DNA from: an uncultured Phocaeicola sp.
GTDB lineage: Bacteria; Bacteroidota; Bacteroidia; Bacteroidales; Bacteroidaceae
Direction: 5' to 3'
NCBI GenBank assembly: GCA_948956705.1
Contig: CARCZS010000008.1
Location: 1 to 64,000 of the forward strand
DNA: 64,000 nucleotides
A model generated the notes under the pieces. That model did not search any database. It was not told the origin of the DNA and was given only the letters and a program-made list of their open reading frames with translations. The translations under genes and the position numbers were made by a program. Below, piece after piece: positions 35,127 to 45,200 of the stretch; position 1 is the first letter of the stretch; each line of letters starts with the position of its first letter.

Positions 35127-36256
35127 CTCTCTGATGTATAAAAAGACCGGATCTGTTCACAGATATATTTCACCTCATCGGGCTCCAAGGCGTAAAACAA
35201 CGGGAAACGCACCAAACAGTCTGTATATTTATCTGCCTGCGGCAATTCTTCCACCTCCCACTTCCGGTTCTTCACAAAATCACTTTTATGCAGACTCAAA
35301 TAATGAAATACAGAATAGATACCATGAGCCTTCAGATAACCGATTAATGCCGTCCTTTCTTCGGGGGTGGCACATACGGCATAAAAGGCATGGGCGTTAT
35401 TGGTCGCATAATCCGGCAACACAGGCAACGATAGGTGCGAAATGCCTTGCAGATTCTGATAATACAGGTTCCAAATCTCTTTCCGCTTCTGCTGAATGGA
35501 GTCCAATGCTTCCAATTGTGCCCACAAGAAAGCCGCTACATACTCGGCCGGAAGAAAAGAAGAACCAGTATCCACCCAACCGTATTTATTGATTTCTCCC
35601 CTGAAAAACTCGGCACGGTTCGTTCCTTTCTCCCAAAGAATTTCGGAACGTTTCACAAAGCGGGGGTCATTAATGGCCAATAGGCCGCCTTCGCCGCACT
35701 GGATATTTTTTGTTTCATGAAATGAGAAAGCAGCCAGATGGCCTATACTGCCCAAAGGACGCCCTTTATAAAAACTGTCTATTGCCTGTGCCGCATCTTC
35801 TATCACCAGCAGATTATGGCGTTCGGCCACTTGCAAAATCACATCCATATCGCAAGCTATTCCGGCATAGTGCACAGGAACAATGGCACGGGTACGGGGA
35901 GTAATCAGGGATTCCAGCTTTTGCTCGTCGATACAGGGGTTGTCAGTACGGCTGTCGGCAAAAACAATCTTGGCTCCCTGCCTTACGAAAGCAAGGGCTG
36001 TAGAAACGAAAGTATAAGAGGGTACGATAACTTCATCGCCGGGCTGGATGCCGGCCAACATAGCACACATTTCAAGTGCGTCCGTACAGGAGGTTGTCAG
36101 TAAACATTTACAACTTCCAAGCTTTTCCTCAAAGAAGGACTGACATTTATGGGTAAAGTTACCATTACCACATGTTTTTCCTTCTGATAATGCCTGAGTT
36201 ATATAACTTTTCTCGTTACCGGTCAGCCATACCTTATTAAAAAGAATAGTTTTCAT
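35123..36256 (-). CDS. wecE: dTDP-4-amino-4,6-dideoxygalactose transaminase
   Basis: A 377-residue PLP-dependent aminotransferase closely matching E. coli WecE (RffA): the KTCGNGNFTHKCQSFFEEKLG, LLTTSCTDALEMCAMLAGIQPGDEVIVPSYTFVSTALAFV, VPVHYAGIACDMD, HETKNIQCGEGG and VFHYLSLHKSDF segments all align by eye. Asp154 and Lys183 are the likely PLP ligands. It converts dTDP-4-keto-6-deoxyglucose to dTDP-4-amino-4,6-dideoxygalactose. I start at the ATG at 36256 because the protein then begins KTILFNKVW; the in-frame 38-residue extension has no similarity to the family. It forms a pair with wecF; the dTDP-glucose synthesis genes are not in the window. Confidence 0.9.
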   Translation of the reverse strand: MKTILFNKVWLTGNEKSYITQALSEGKTCGNGNFTHKCQSFFEEKLGSCKCLLTTSCTDALEMCAMLAGIQPGDEVIVPSYTFVSTALAFVRQGAKIVFADSRTDNPCIDEQKLESLITPRTRAIVPVHYAGIACDMDVILQVAERHNLLVIEDAAQAIDSFYKGRPLGSIGHLAAFSFHETKNIQCGEGGLLAINDPRFVKRSEILWEKGTNRAEFFRGEINKYGWVDTGSSFLPAEYVAAFLWAQLEALDSIQQKRKEIWNLYYQNLQGISHLSLPVLPDYATNNAHAFYAVCATPEERTALIGYLKAHGIYSVFHYLSLHKSDFVKNRKWEVEELPQADKYTDCLVRFPLFYALEPDEVKYICEQIRSFYTSER

Positions 36257-36304
36257 TATATCTTTTTCTAGTTTGTTAGTTTTCTCATATTGACTTACAT
36301 GCAA

Positions 36305-36312
36305 CAAAAGTA
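36305..36312 (-). promoter_or_regulatory. Possible promoter -7 element of wecE
   Basis: On the minus strand TACTTTTG, 48 bases upstream of the chosen wecE start, supporting that start over the longer reading frame. Confidence 0.4.
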
Positions 36313-36331
36313 GTAAAAATAAGTAGAACCC

Positions 36332-36363
36332 TTTATTCTTTTCAAAGAAATAATCTATCTTTG
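36332..36363 (+). promoter_or_regulatory. Promoter of the GT2 gene
   Basis: TTTA (36332-36335), a 20-base spacer and TATCTTTG (36356-36363), 26 bases before the start codon. Confidence 0.6.
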
Positions 36364-36389
36364 TCCACATTATATCATAACTATGAATT

Positions 36390-37217
36390 ATGAAGCAAAC
36401 TTCTGCCTACAGTATCGGAGTAATTATCTCTACTTACAATAACCCGGCATGGCTTGAAAAAGTCCTCTGGGGTTATCTTTTTCAAACACATCCAGCAGAT
36501 GAAATAGTCATTGCCGATGATGGTTCTAAAGAAGACACCCGCCAACTGATAGAAAGCTTTAAGGACAAACTGCCCATCAAGCATGTGTGGCATGAAGATA
36601 ACGGATTCCAGAAATCACGAATCCTAAACAGTGCTATTCTGGCTTCTGAATCTGATTATCTGATATTTACAGATCAGGACTGCATACCGCGTAAAGACTT
36701 TATAGCTACTCATAATGCATACGCCGAAAAGGGATATTTCCTGTCGGGAGGCTACTTCAAGCTGCCGATGGATATCAGCAGGCAGCTTACTTATAACGAT
36801 ATAGAAAGTGAGAATGCCTTTTCTCTTTCCTGGCTGAAAGAACAGCGCATGAAATGCAGTTTCAAATGTACCAAGCTAATTAAGAACAAAGCTTTTACAC
36901 GTTTTATGAACGCTATCACCCCGACCAAAGCCACATGGAACGGTTGCAATGCTTCCGGATGGCGTGAGGATATACTCACTGTCAACGGATTTAATGAAGA
37001 GATGCATTATGGCGGACAGGACAGGGAGTTCGGAGAACGGATGTTCAACTTGGGAATCAAATCCAAGCAAATACGCTATTCTGCCATTGTGCTTCATTTG
37101 GATCATAAACGTCCTTACAAGACAAAAGAGTCGATAGAGAAGAATATCAATATCCGTCGTAATACACGTAAAACAGGTATCACGGAGACACCATTCGGAA
37201 TCAAACAATTACATTAA
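36390..37217 (+). CDS. Glycosyltransferase family 2 with GT7C-type C-terminal segment
   Basis: A 275-residue GT-A enzyme. SIGVIISTYNNPAWLEKVLWGYLFQTHPADEIVIADDGSKEDTRQLI is the GT2 opening, LIFTDQDCIPRKDF the metal site, and YGGQDREFGERMFNLGIKSKQIRYSAIVLHLDHKRPYK the Glyco_transf_7C region. It is a paralog of the 28812-29597 gene. It probably adds a sugar to the LPS or capsule; donor and acceptor unknown. It has a good promoter of its own and is convergent with the phosphoglycerol transferase gene. Confidence 0.88.
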   Translation: MKQTSAYSIGVIISTYNNPAWLEKVLWGYLFQTHPADEIVIADDGSKEDTRQLIESFKDKLPIKHVWHEDNGFQKSRILNSAILASESDYLIFTDQDCIPRKDFIATHNAYAEKGYFLSGGYFKLPMDISRQLTYNDIESENAFSLSWLKEQRMKCSFKCTKLIKNKAFTRFMNAITPTKATWNGCNASGWREDILTVNGFNEEMHYGGQDREFGERMFNLGIKSKQIRYSAIVLHLDHKRPYKTKESIEKNINIRRNTRKTGITETPFGIKQLH

Positions 37218-37259
37218 AAAAGCTGCCGGGGCCTCATGTCCTACACATGGGTACCGGCA
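37215..37259 (-). terminator. Terminator of the phosphoglycerol-transferase gene
   Basis: Outer arms TGCCGG (37224-37229) and CCGGCA (37254-37259) with inner CATGT/ACATG pairing. In the minus direction the stem is followed by GCTTTTTT, a good T-run, ending at the GT2 stop codon. Confidence 0.7.
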
Positions 37260-37293
37260 CTCTGGAGAAGGAGGAGAAAGGATAATAAACCGT

Positions 37294-39126
37294 TTATCGT
37301 CTTCCCAAATCGTCGTATACACTTTGAAGAATTGCTTTACCTTTGTCTATACGGTCATTTGTTCCGGCTGGTTCATCCAGCAATATATTTCCCGAATTAT
37401 TATCAACAACCGTCACTCCCGTACTGTCACGGAAAGCAAAGCCGTTGTTGAAACTATAAAAAGCAAAAGGATAGGTATAATCACTGCCCAACACATTGCG
37501 GCTGAAGTTGAAAGAAGAATGATCCAACTCCAGTTGCCCCAATAAAGTAGCAGCTAAATCAGCCTGATTCATAATCTTGTCTATTTTCATCGGCTGCTTC
37601 ACCGCCCCGCCCAGCCATAGCATAGGTATGTGATAGAATCGGGGGGAAGTATTCAACCCTTCGCGGGGATAATAAAAGCCATGATCGGGCAAACAGATAA
37701 CCAGCAAATCCTTCCATACTGGAGTCTGTTTCAGTTTCTCTATAAATTTGCCCAAGCAATCATCTGTAAAGGCAAAGGCATTGGGAATCTGTTCGTCCAA
37801 GCGATGGTAAGGAACTTCAAATGGTTCGTGACTGCTCAGGGTAAGGAAAGCCGTGTGCCACGGAGTTTCTTTTCTATCTTTCAATTGATTGTACAGATGC
37901 TCAAATGTAATATCATCATTTACTCCCCATGCATTGCTGGTCTGTTCGGCTAAAGAGAAATCTTTGTCGGCAGTAAGACGCTGATACCCCTTACTCAACA
38001 AATAGCTCTTCATATTGGTAAAGTTGATATCTCCTCCATAAAGAAAATCGGTCTTATACCCTGCTTTCACCAATTCCTCTGCAATGGAAGGCAAAGTGCG
38101 GCTCTTTGCCGGGATTTTCATGACCGAGGCCGTCGGGAGTCCCAAATATCCACTGAAGGTACAGACGGTACCACGGTCGGTCCGGAAACTGTTGGCATAA
38201 CAGTTTGTGAAGAAAACACCTTCTTCTGTCAAGCGATTGAAATGAGGAGCTACATCAGGAAGACCGCCAAGAGGTTCGATAAAAGTAGCTCCGTAACTCT
38301 CCATCAAAATGACAAGAATATTGGGACGCTTCGTATTCAATACCTCCATGATGCTGTCACCGTCTGTCGAGGGGTAAAGTCCGTCAAACAGTTCGGCGCG
38401 TTTTCCTTCCTCGAAGAAATTAAATTCAGATGCAAAGTCTTGCGATTTCCCCATGGAGGAGAGCAAACTGAAATCAGGATTGACTGCCGAATGATTCAAA
38501 AACTGCTCACTACTGAAATACACCTGACCGACGTTGGAAGTCGACTCGGTAACTCCACCCCGGATAATGATAAACAGTACTCCGCCTATCAGCAGCATAA
38601 TTCCTGTCCCTGCCAGCCTTGTTCGGACAAGCGTCAAAACCGAAGGAGTTATTTTCAGCAATATCCACGTATTCAATATGATAAGCACTAATATCGCCAA
38701 TACCCGCAGAAGAATGAATCCCGGCGACACACTTGCCAAAGCTTCTTTGGGAGAATCAATATAAAGGAAAATAGAGGCATCCAACTTAAATCCCCAAAAA
38801 GGATAAAGCCCCATGTCTACCACAAATATGACAGAGACAAGGGTGGCAATGAGCACATAATATCCCCAGAGGATTTTCTTCAATGGGAACCGTTGAAACC
38901 AAATGCTAATCAATATAAGAAGAAAAGGAAATGCCGTCAGATAACCGGTCATGGCTGCATCAAGACCGGCTCCGTGAATCATCACGTGCAGAAAATCAGT
39001 AAAGCCAAATCCTTTCTCAATAGCACCATTATAAAGCATAAACAATGGCTTCTGCAAAATAAATATCAGTAAGACTGTAAAGAAGTACAGGCTGATATAG
39101 GCAATCCGTTTCTTCATATCTTTCAT
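37294..39126 (-). CDS. LTA synthase-like / phosphoglycerol transferase (membrane sulfatase-fold)
   Basis: A 610-residue protein with four to five N-terminal membrane segments (to about residue 190) and a periplasmic alkaline phosphatase-superfamily domain. The metal and nucleophile region is NILVILMESYGATFIEPLGG followed by SFRTDRGTVCTFSGYLGLP, whose threonine is the likely nucleophile. LPDHGFYYPREGL closes the metal site. It probably transfers glycerol phosphate or another phospho-head group to a glycan or lipid in the envelope. It starts 15 bases after the RNase H gene in an argS operon. Confidence 0.87.
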   Translation of the reverse strand: MKDMKKRIAYISLYFFTVLLIFILQKPLFMLYNGAIEKGFGFTDFLHVMIHGAGLDAAMTGYLTAFPFLLILISIWFQRFPLKKILWGYYVLIATLVSVIFVVDMGLYPFWGFKLDASIFLYIDSPKEALASVSPGFILLRVLAILVLIILNTWILLKITPSVLTLVRTRLAGTGIMLLIGGVLFIIIRGGVTESTSNVGQVYFSSEQFLNHSAVNPDFSLLSSMGKSQDFASEFNFFEEGKRAELFDGLYPSTDGDSIMEVLNTKRPNILVILMESYGATFIEPLGGLPDVAPHFNRLTEEGVFFTNCYANSFRTDRGTVCTFSGYLGLPTASVMKIPAKSRTLPSIAEELVKAGYKTDFLYGGDINFTNMKSYLLSKGYQRLTADKDFSLAEQTSNAWGVNDDITFEHLYNQLKDRKETPWHTAFLTLSSHEPFEVPYHRLDEQIPNAFAFTDDCLGKFIEKLKQTPVWKDLLVICLPDHGFYYPREGLNTSPRFYHIPMLWLGGAVKQPMKIDKIMNQADLAATLLGQLELDHSSFNFSRNVLGSDYTYPFAFYSFNNGFAFRDSTGVTVVDNNSGNILLDEPAGTNDRIDKGKAILQSVYDDLGRR

Positions 39127-39141
39127 TTATTATAGATATCT

Positions 39142-39768
39142 TTATTTCCGTCCGAAGTCTGCGGGGACCTCTCCCCAACGGTCGGTCTCCCATTTTAATA
39201 AGGGAGTGGTATAAGCATTATCTCTCAACCAGTTCTCAGCTCGCTCTATCATCCGAAAGAGTTCTTCTGTCCTTGGAGTACGTTCGAGCTTGGTCTTGCA
39301 TTTCTTCTGCTTTACCCAGCTCAGGGCATTCCGGCTATCTGAGTAAACAGGCATATTGATTTTTTTTTGTTTCATCAATGCCAATGCATGCACTATGGCG
39401 AGAAACTCACCGATATTATTAGTTCCATATACAGGGCCGAAATGAAAAATTTCCTGCCCGGTAAGAAGATAAACACCGCGATACTCCATAGGGCCGGGGT
39501 TTCCGCTACAAGCGGCATCGACTGCCAGGCAGTTCATATCAAAATTCTCGGGAAGTTGCCGGGGGGCTTCTTCTTTCTTCACCGCATTCTTTCCCACATA
39601 ATGGAAAGCAGAGGAAGCAAACGCCTGTTCTGCTTCATCCCGGGTGTCAAAGGATTTGTAGAGTGCACCTTCATAACCCTTAATCTGTAATTGGCAATCA
39701 GTCCAAGAGTGATATACTCCCGGACTGACTCCTTTCCATACTACATAATATTTCTGTTTTTTTGCCAT
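39142..39768 (-). CDS. rnhA: Ribonuclease H with N-terminal viroplasmin (caulimovirus VI-like) domain
   Basis: A 208-residue cytosolic RNase H that cuts RNA in RNA-DNA hybrids. Residues 1-50 are the viroplasmin-type hybrid-binding domain (KYYVVWKGVSPGVYHSWTDC...GALYKSFDTRDEAEQAF). The catalytic residues fit Asp84 (LAVDAACSGNPG), Glu121 (NNIGEFLAI) and Asp144 (PVYSDSRNALSW). I start at the ATG at 39768, since the alternative (39774) only adds two residues. It lies between argS (38 bases upstream) and the phosphoglycerol-transferase gene, and likely shares their transcript. Confidence 0.9.
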   Translation of the reverse strand: MAKKQKYYVVWKGVSPGVYHSWTDCQLQIKGYEGALYKSFDTRDEAEQAFASSAFHYVGKNAVKKEEAPRQLPENFDMNCLAVDAACSGNPGPMEYRGVYLLTGQEIFHFGPVYGTNNIGEFLAIVHALALMKQKKINMPVYSDSRNALSWVKQKKCKTKLERTPRTEELFRMIERAENWLRDNAYTTPLLKWETDRWGEVPADFGRK

Positions 39769-39806
39769 CTGCATTGAGATTACACCCTGCGTACGGATTG
39801 CTTACA

Positions 39807-41627
39807 TTACATGCGCTCCGGCACTTCAATACCCAACAGTCCCATTGCAGTCTTCACAATCTTGCCCACATTGGCACTCAATGCCAGACGGAAAATCTTA
39901 AGCGCTTCGTCTTCTTCACGCAAGATGCTGAAATCATGGTAGAACTGATTATATTCCTTCACCAAATCGTATGTATAGTTGGCAATAATAGATGGATTAT
40001 AATCCGTACCCGCTTGCTTTACAACCGTCTTAAAGTCAGCCAACATCTGAATCAAGCCTTCTTCTTTTGCACTCAACTGCAATCCTGCCGGAATCACTTC
40101 GGGAACAGCGATGCCTGATTCGGCTGCTTTACGCAACACCGACTGGATACGGGCATAAGTATATTGGATGAAAGGTCCTGTATTACCATTGAAATCAATG
40201 GATTCCTTCGGATTAAACGTCATGTTCTTACGTGCATCCACTTTCAGGATAAAATACTTCAAAGCACCCAAACCTACAATGCGGGCAATATCATCGGCTT
40301 CTTCTTTAGACAATCCGTCCAATTTACCCAATTCGGCTGAAGTTTCTTTTGCTGTCTCAATCATGCCTTCCATCAAGTCGTCGGCATCCACCACAGTTCC
40401 TTCACGACTCTTCATCTTACCTTCCGGCAACTCTACCATACCGTATGAGAAGTGAACCAATCCTTTACCCCATTCAAAACCCAACTTATCAAGCAAGATG
40501 GACAATACCTGAAAATGATAATTCTGCTCATTTCCTACTACATATATCATCTTATCGATGGGATAGTCCTGAAAACGGAGTTTGGCAGTACCTATATCCT
40601 GAGTCATATAAACCGAAGTACCGTCTCCACGAAGCAACAGCTTATGGTCCAATCCTTCCGCGGTGAGGTCGGCCCATACCGAATTATCCTCCTTACGATA
40701 GAAGAATCCCTTTTCAAGCCCTTCCATCACTTTATCCTTCCCTTCCAGATAGGTATTCGATTCATAGTAAATCTTATCAAAACCAACTCCCATCATCTTA
40801 TAGGTTTCATCAAAACCGGCATACACCCAATCGTTCATCTTTTTCCAAAGCGCACGGATTTCGGGGTCGTTAGCCTCCCACTTACGCAGCATTTCGCGAG
40901 CCTCCTGCATCAAAGGCGAGTTAGCCTCAGCCTTTGCTTTAGCTTCTTCCTCATTCATTCCTTCTGCCTGATATTGGGCCATCAGCTCTTTTACTTCCGC
41001 TTTGTAGTGCTTATCAAAAGCTACATAATAATCGCCAATCAGGTGGTCACCCTTCTTGCCTGACGATTCGGGAGTCTCACCATTACCATATTTCAACCAA
41101 GCCAGCATAGACTTGCAGATATGGATTCCGCGGTCGTTTACAATATTGGTTTTCACCACCTTATTGCCATTTGCCGCCATCACATTTGCCAATGCATTAC
41201 CCAGCAGGTTATTACGGACGTGCCCCAAGTGTAAAGGCTTGTTCGTATTCGGCGAAGAATACTCAATCATCACCAACGGAGAGTTTTCAGTAGCTTTCTC
41301 TATGCCATATTCCGGTTGAGCCTGAATAGAATTCAACAGTTCAATCCAACAATCCGAAGCAATAGTCAAGTTCAAGAATCCTTTTACCGCATTATAAGCA
41401 GATATCAGCTCAGGAGCATTCTGGTGCAAATATCCGCCGATTTCCTGTGCAGTCTGTTCAGGGCCTTTCTTAGACATTTTCAAGAAAGGGAAAACAACCA
41501 ATGTGAGGTGTCCTTCAAACTCTTTCTTTGTCTTCTGGAGCTGTACCATTTTTACTGGTACTTCCTGTCCGTACAGCATTTTGATAGCGCTGATAATGGA
41601 CGCGGTAAGTTTTTCTTCTATATTCAT
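39807..41627 (-). CDS. argS: Arginyl-tRNA synthetase
   Basis: A 606-residue class I synthetase for tRNA-Arg. The N-terminal ADD1 domain (to about residue 110) is followed by SSPNTNKPLHLGHVRNNLLGN, which carries the HIGH-type motif HLGH. The KMSKS position is replaced by PEGKMKSREGTVVDADDL, as is usual in ArgRS. The C-terminal DALR anticodon-binding domain begins around the segment YTYARIQSVLRKAAESG. The first gene of the minus-strand run argS-rnhA-phosphoglycerol transferase. Promoter at 41659-41666. Confidence 0.97.
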   Translation of the reverse strand: MNIEEKLTASIISAIKMLYGQEVPVKMVQLQKTKKEFEGHLTLVVFPFLKMSKKGPEQTAQEIGGYLHQNAPELISAYNAVKGFLNLTIASDCWIELLNSIQAQPEYGIEKATENSPLVMIEYSSPNTNKPLHLGHVRNNLLGNALANVMAANGNKVVKTNIVNDRGIHICKSMLAWLKYGNGETPESSGKKGDHLIGDYYVAFDKHYKAEVKELMAQYQAEGMNEEEAKAKAEANSPLMQEAREMLRKWEANDPEIRALWKKMNDWVYAGFDETYKMMGVGFDKIYYESNTYLEGKDKVMEGLEKGFFYRKEDNSVWADLTAEGLDHKLLLRGDGTSVYMTQDIGTAKLRFQDYPIDKMIYVVGNEQNYHFQVLSILLDKLGFEWGKGLVHFSYGMVELPEGKMKSREGTVVDADDLMEGMIETAKETSAELGKLDGLSKEEADDIARIVGLGALKYFILKVDARKNMTFNPKESIDFNGNTGPFIQYTYARIQSVLRKAAESGIAVPEVIPAGLQLSAKEEGLIQMLADFKTVVKQAGTDYNPSIIANYTYDLVKEYNQFYHDFSILREEDEALKIFRLALSANVGKIVKTAMGLLGIEVPERM

Positions 41628-41658
41628 AGCGTGTAAGTACTTATTTGTTATTGAGTTG

Positions 41659-41666
41659 CAAAGATA
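41659..41666 (-). promoter_or_regulatory. Promoter -7 element of argS
   Basis: On the minus strand TATCTTTG, 31 bases upstream of the argS start. Confidence 0.55.
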
Positions 41667-42252
41667 AACATTTTAGATGAAATCTTTTCTATCTTGCTCC
41701 AATTTACTCTAGCACAGATCCAATTCCTCTATAATTTTCCGTTTTTCATTTTACTCCAGTCTATGCTACTCTTAAATAAACACTTGCTCCTGATGATTAT
41801 AAAGTATATGCACAAACTTTTTTTCTAGAAAAATGCTTGATAATCAATAGTTGCCATCCGATTCTTCTTATAGAAAGAAAAACACACATACTGCTTTGAA
41901 GAACTTGTTGCCATAAACAGAAGCAACGTTGTAACAAACATGCAAAATCTTAACAGATTTCAAGCGCCCGCTCGTTTAACATTAGTGAATAAATCTCGTC
42001 ATCGTTTGCCTTAGCAATAAAAATATATTAAAAAACTATATTCTATTCAAATTAAAATACATATATTTGCGCCCATTATATTATAATTTAAGTTATTGCT
42101 CAAAAGCAAGCAGAGCATAATTTATGAAAGAAAATAATAAAGGGGAAACAAGACAAGCACTGATATAATAAAAAATGAGATAAAGAATTCATCAACATAA
42201 AGGTCACAGAAAGTGGCTATTAGTAAAATCCCAAATTAAAAGCCAAGTTTAT
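41667..42252. other. Long AT-rich gap between argS and the SusC gene
   Basis: About 590 bases without a gene. The only element I can support is TATATTTG at 42062-42069 as a promoter -7 box, which would give an untranslated leader of about 180 bases. No riboswitch or RNA fold is recognised. Confidence 0.6.
42062..42069 (+). promoter_or_regulatory. Possible promoter -7 element of the susC/susD pair
   Basis: TATATTTG matches TAnnTTTG; no good -33 box. Confidence 0.4.
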
Positions 42253-45200
42253 ATGAGCAAAATTTCTTTATTTTTATGTAGTTTACTATTTTGTATTACT
42301 ACATATGCGCAGGAAATTACAGTAACTGGTAAAGTGACAGCCGGAGGAGAGGAAATGCCGGGTGTTACCATAGCTGTAAAAGGACAACCTCGCGGTACTA
42401 TTACCAGTGCCAATGGTAATTACCAACTTCAGGTGAGAGGTAATGAAAGCCTCATCTTTTCTTTTATCGGTTATGAAACAGTCACTATTCCGGTGAATAA
42501 CCGTAAAGTTATCAATGTAGAACTGAAAGAGAGCAGTCTAATGGTAGATGAAGTGGTCATTACTGTGCCTTACGGTACTGCCAAAAAGTCCACTTTTACG
42601 GGTTCGGCTAGTTATATTGCCGCAGGAACGATTGAAAAATCACAAGTAAGTAATGTATCAAAAGCATTACAAGGAACAGTAGCCGGACTACAATCATTTT
42701 CATCAAGTGGACAACCGGGGTCGGATGCAACAATCCTGATTCGTGGTGTAGGCTCTGTCAATGCTTCAAACACTCCGCTTTATGTGGTAGATGGTGTGCC
42801 TTATGATGGAAATCTGTCTTCTATTGCATCATCGGATATTGCATCAATCACCGTATTGAAAGACGCTGCATCTGCTGCTCTTTACGGTTCTCGTGCTGCT
42901 AATGGTGTAATCATGATTACAACCAAACAAGGGGCTAAAGACAGTGCACCTGTTATCGAACTGTCTGCCAAATATGGTTTCTCCAGCCGTGCACGCGCCG
43001 ACTACGACCAGTTAAATACAAACCAATATTTCGAATTATACTGGGAGGCATTACGTAATTATCGTATGGATAACGGTTACTCTGCTGAAGATGCTGCTGC
43101 GTGGGCATCAAGCAACGTAGTTGGCCGTTTGGGTATCAATCCTTACGGAACCGGAATTCCCGAACCTATCGGTCACAATGGAAAACTGGTATCAGGAGCT
43201 ACTCCGTTATGGAACGACAGCTGGGACGACGCCCTTTCACAAAATGCCCACTACACAGACTTGAACGTGCGTGTCAGTGGCGGTAGCAAGACATCCAAAT
43301 ATTTCGTTTCAGCAGGTTATATGGATGATCAGGGTGCATATATCTGTTCAGGATTCAAACGCTATACTCTTCGTGCAAATATAACTTCTGACATCCGGAA
43401 ATGGTTACAGGTCGGATTAAATGTATCAGGAACCCACTCCATTCAGGATTATCCGAAACAAGACGATTCAACGATCAGCAACGTGGTATTATTTGCCCGT
43501 TCAGTCCGCCCATTTTATCCGGTATACCAACGTGATTTAGCAACCGGTGCATATTTATTGGATGAAAACGGTGACCGTCAATTTGACTATGGTGAATATC
43601 GCCCGAACTCATACGCTAAATACAACTTATTAGCCTCTATGCCTCACGATAAGAGTGAAATTAAACGTGATGCCGCTTCGCTCCGTGGTTTCATTCAAAT
43701 CACCCCTATTGAAGGTCTTTCTTATAAAATGTCACTAAACATTGACTACAATAGCAAATTCAATCATGACTATGCTAATCCCACTTACGGCCCCAGCTCT
43801 ATTACAGGCGGTGAAGTAAGTAAATACAACTACCGCACAACCGGTATGACCTTCAATAATGTCATTAACTACCAGCATACCTTTAAAGACGTACATAATG
43901 TGCGCGTAATGGCCGGACAGGAATATTATGAATATAATACCTCTAACTTTGGCGGTTACCGCAGTCAAATTATTATGGATGGTTTCTACGAACCGGATGC
44001 AGCCTCTTCTTTAGGTGATTTCGGCGGTAACAGCGACCAATACAAATTATTGAGCTTTTTCGGTAGTGCGGAGTACTCATACGATCAAAAATATTTCTTA
44101 TCAGCATCGGTTCGTTCAGACGGCTCTTCACGCTTCCATCCCGACCACCGTTGGGGTACTTTCTGGTCTGTAGGAGGTTCTTGGAAAGTGATGCAAGAAA
44201 GTTTTATGGAGAAAACATCTTCATGGCTTTCTAACTTGACATTACGTGCCAGCTATGGTGCGCAAGGTAACGATAACATCGGTTATTATGCTTATCAGGC
44301 ACTCTATTCAATCCGCAATAATCTCGGTGAATCCGGTTTACATGCTTCACGCTTGGCTACTCCGAATTTAACATGGGAAACCAACCTGAATACCAACATC
44401 GGTTTGGACTTCGGCTTATGGGACAACCGCTTGACCGGTACTGTCGAGTTCTTTGAGCGCCGCTCCAAAGATTTGCTATTCTCCAAAGACCTTGTCCAGT
44501 CTTCAGGCTTCTCAAGTATGGATGAAAACATTGGCTCCATCAAAAACTATGGTTGGGAATTTCAATTATCAGGCTATCCTATCATGACACAAGACTGGAA
44601 ATGGAAACTTTCTTTCAATGCCACAACTTATAAAAACAAAATCACCTCACTGCCATCTGAAGTAATGTGGAGTGGTAATAAGAAATGGGTGAAAGGCGGT
44701 TCTTTATATGATTTCTACCTGATAGAATGGGCCGGCATTAATTCTGAAAACGGTAATCCGATGTGGTATCGTTATAATACCGAAGGTGACAAAATAACAA
44801 CGGAAGACTACTCGTCAACCACCACAAACGACAGAGTAAAATGCGGTAATTCATTACCCGATTGGACAGGTGGTTTACAGTCCGAACTCTCATACAAAGA
44901 TTTCACTTTATCGCTTCTCTTCTCTTATTCATTAGGAGGCAAGATTTACAACAGCGATAAGGTATCCTTGCTGAGCCAAGGCCCTTCAGGAACAGGATGG
45001 AGTGTAGATATGCTGGACCGCTGGACTCCAGAAAACCCGAATACAGATGTTCCCCGTTTAACAACTTCACCGAAGAGTTCATGGACAAATTCTTCAAACC
45101 GCTTTTTGGTAGACCGCTCATACCTGCGTTTGAAGAACATCACATTCTCTTATAATCTGCCAAAGTCATTGCTCAACACACTGACATTGAAAGATGCCAG

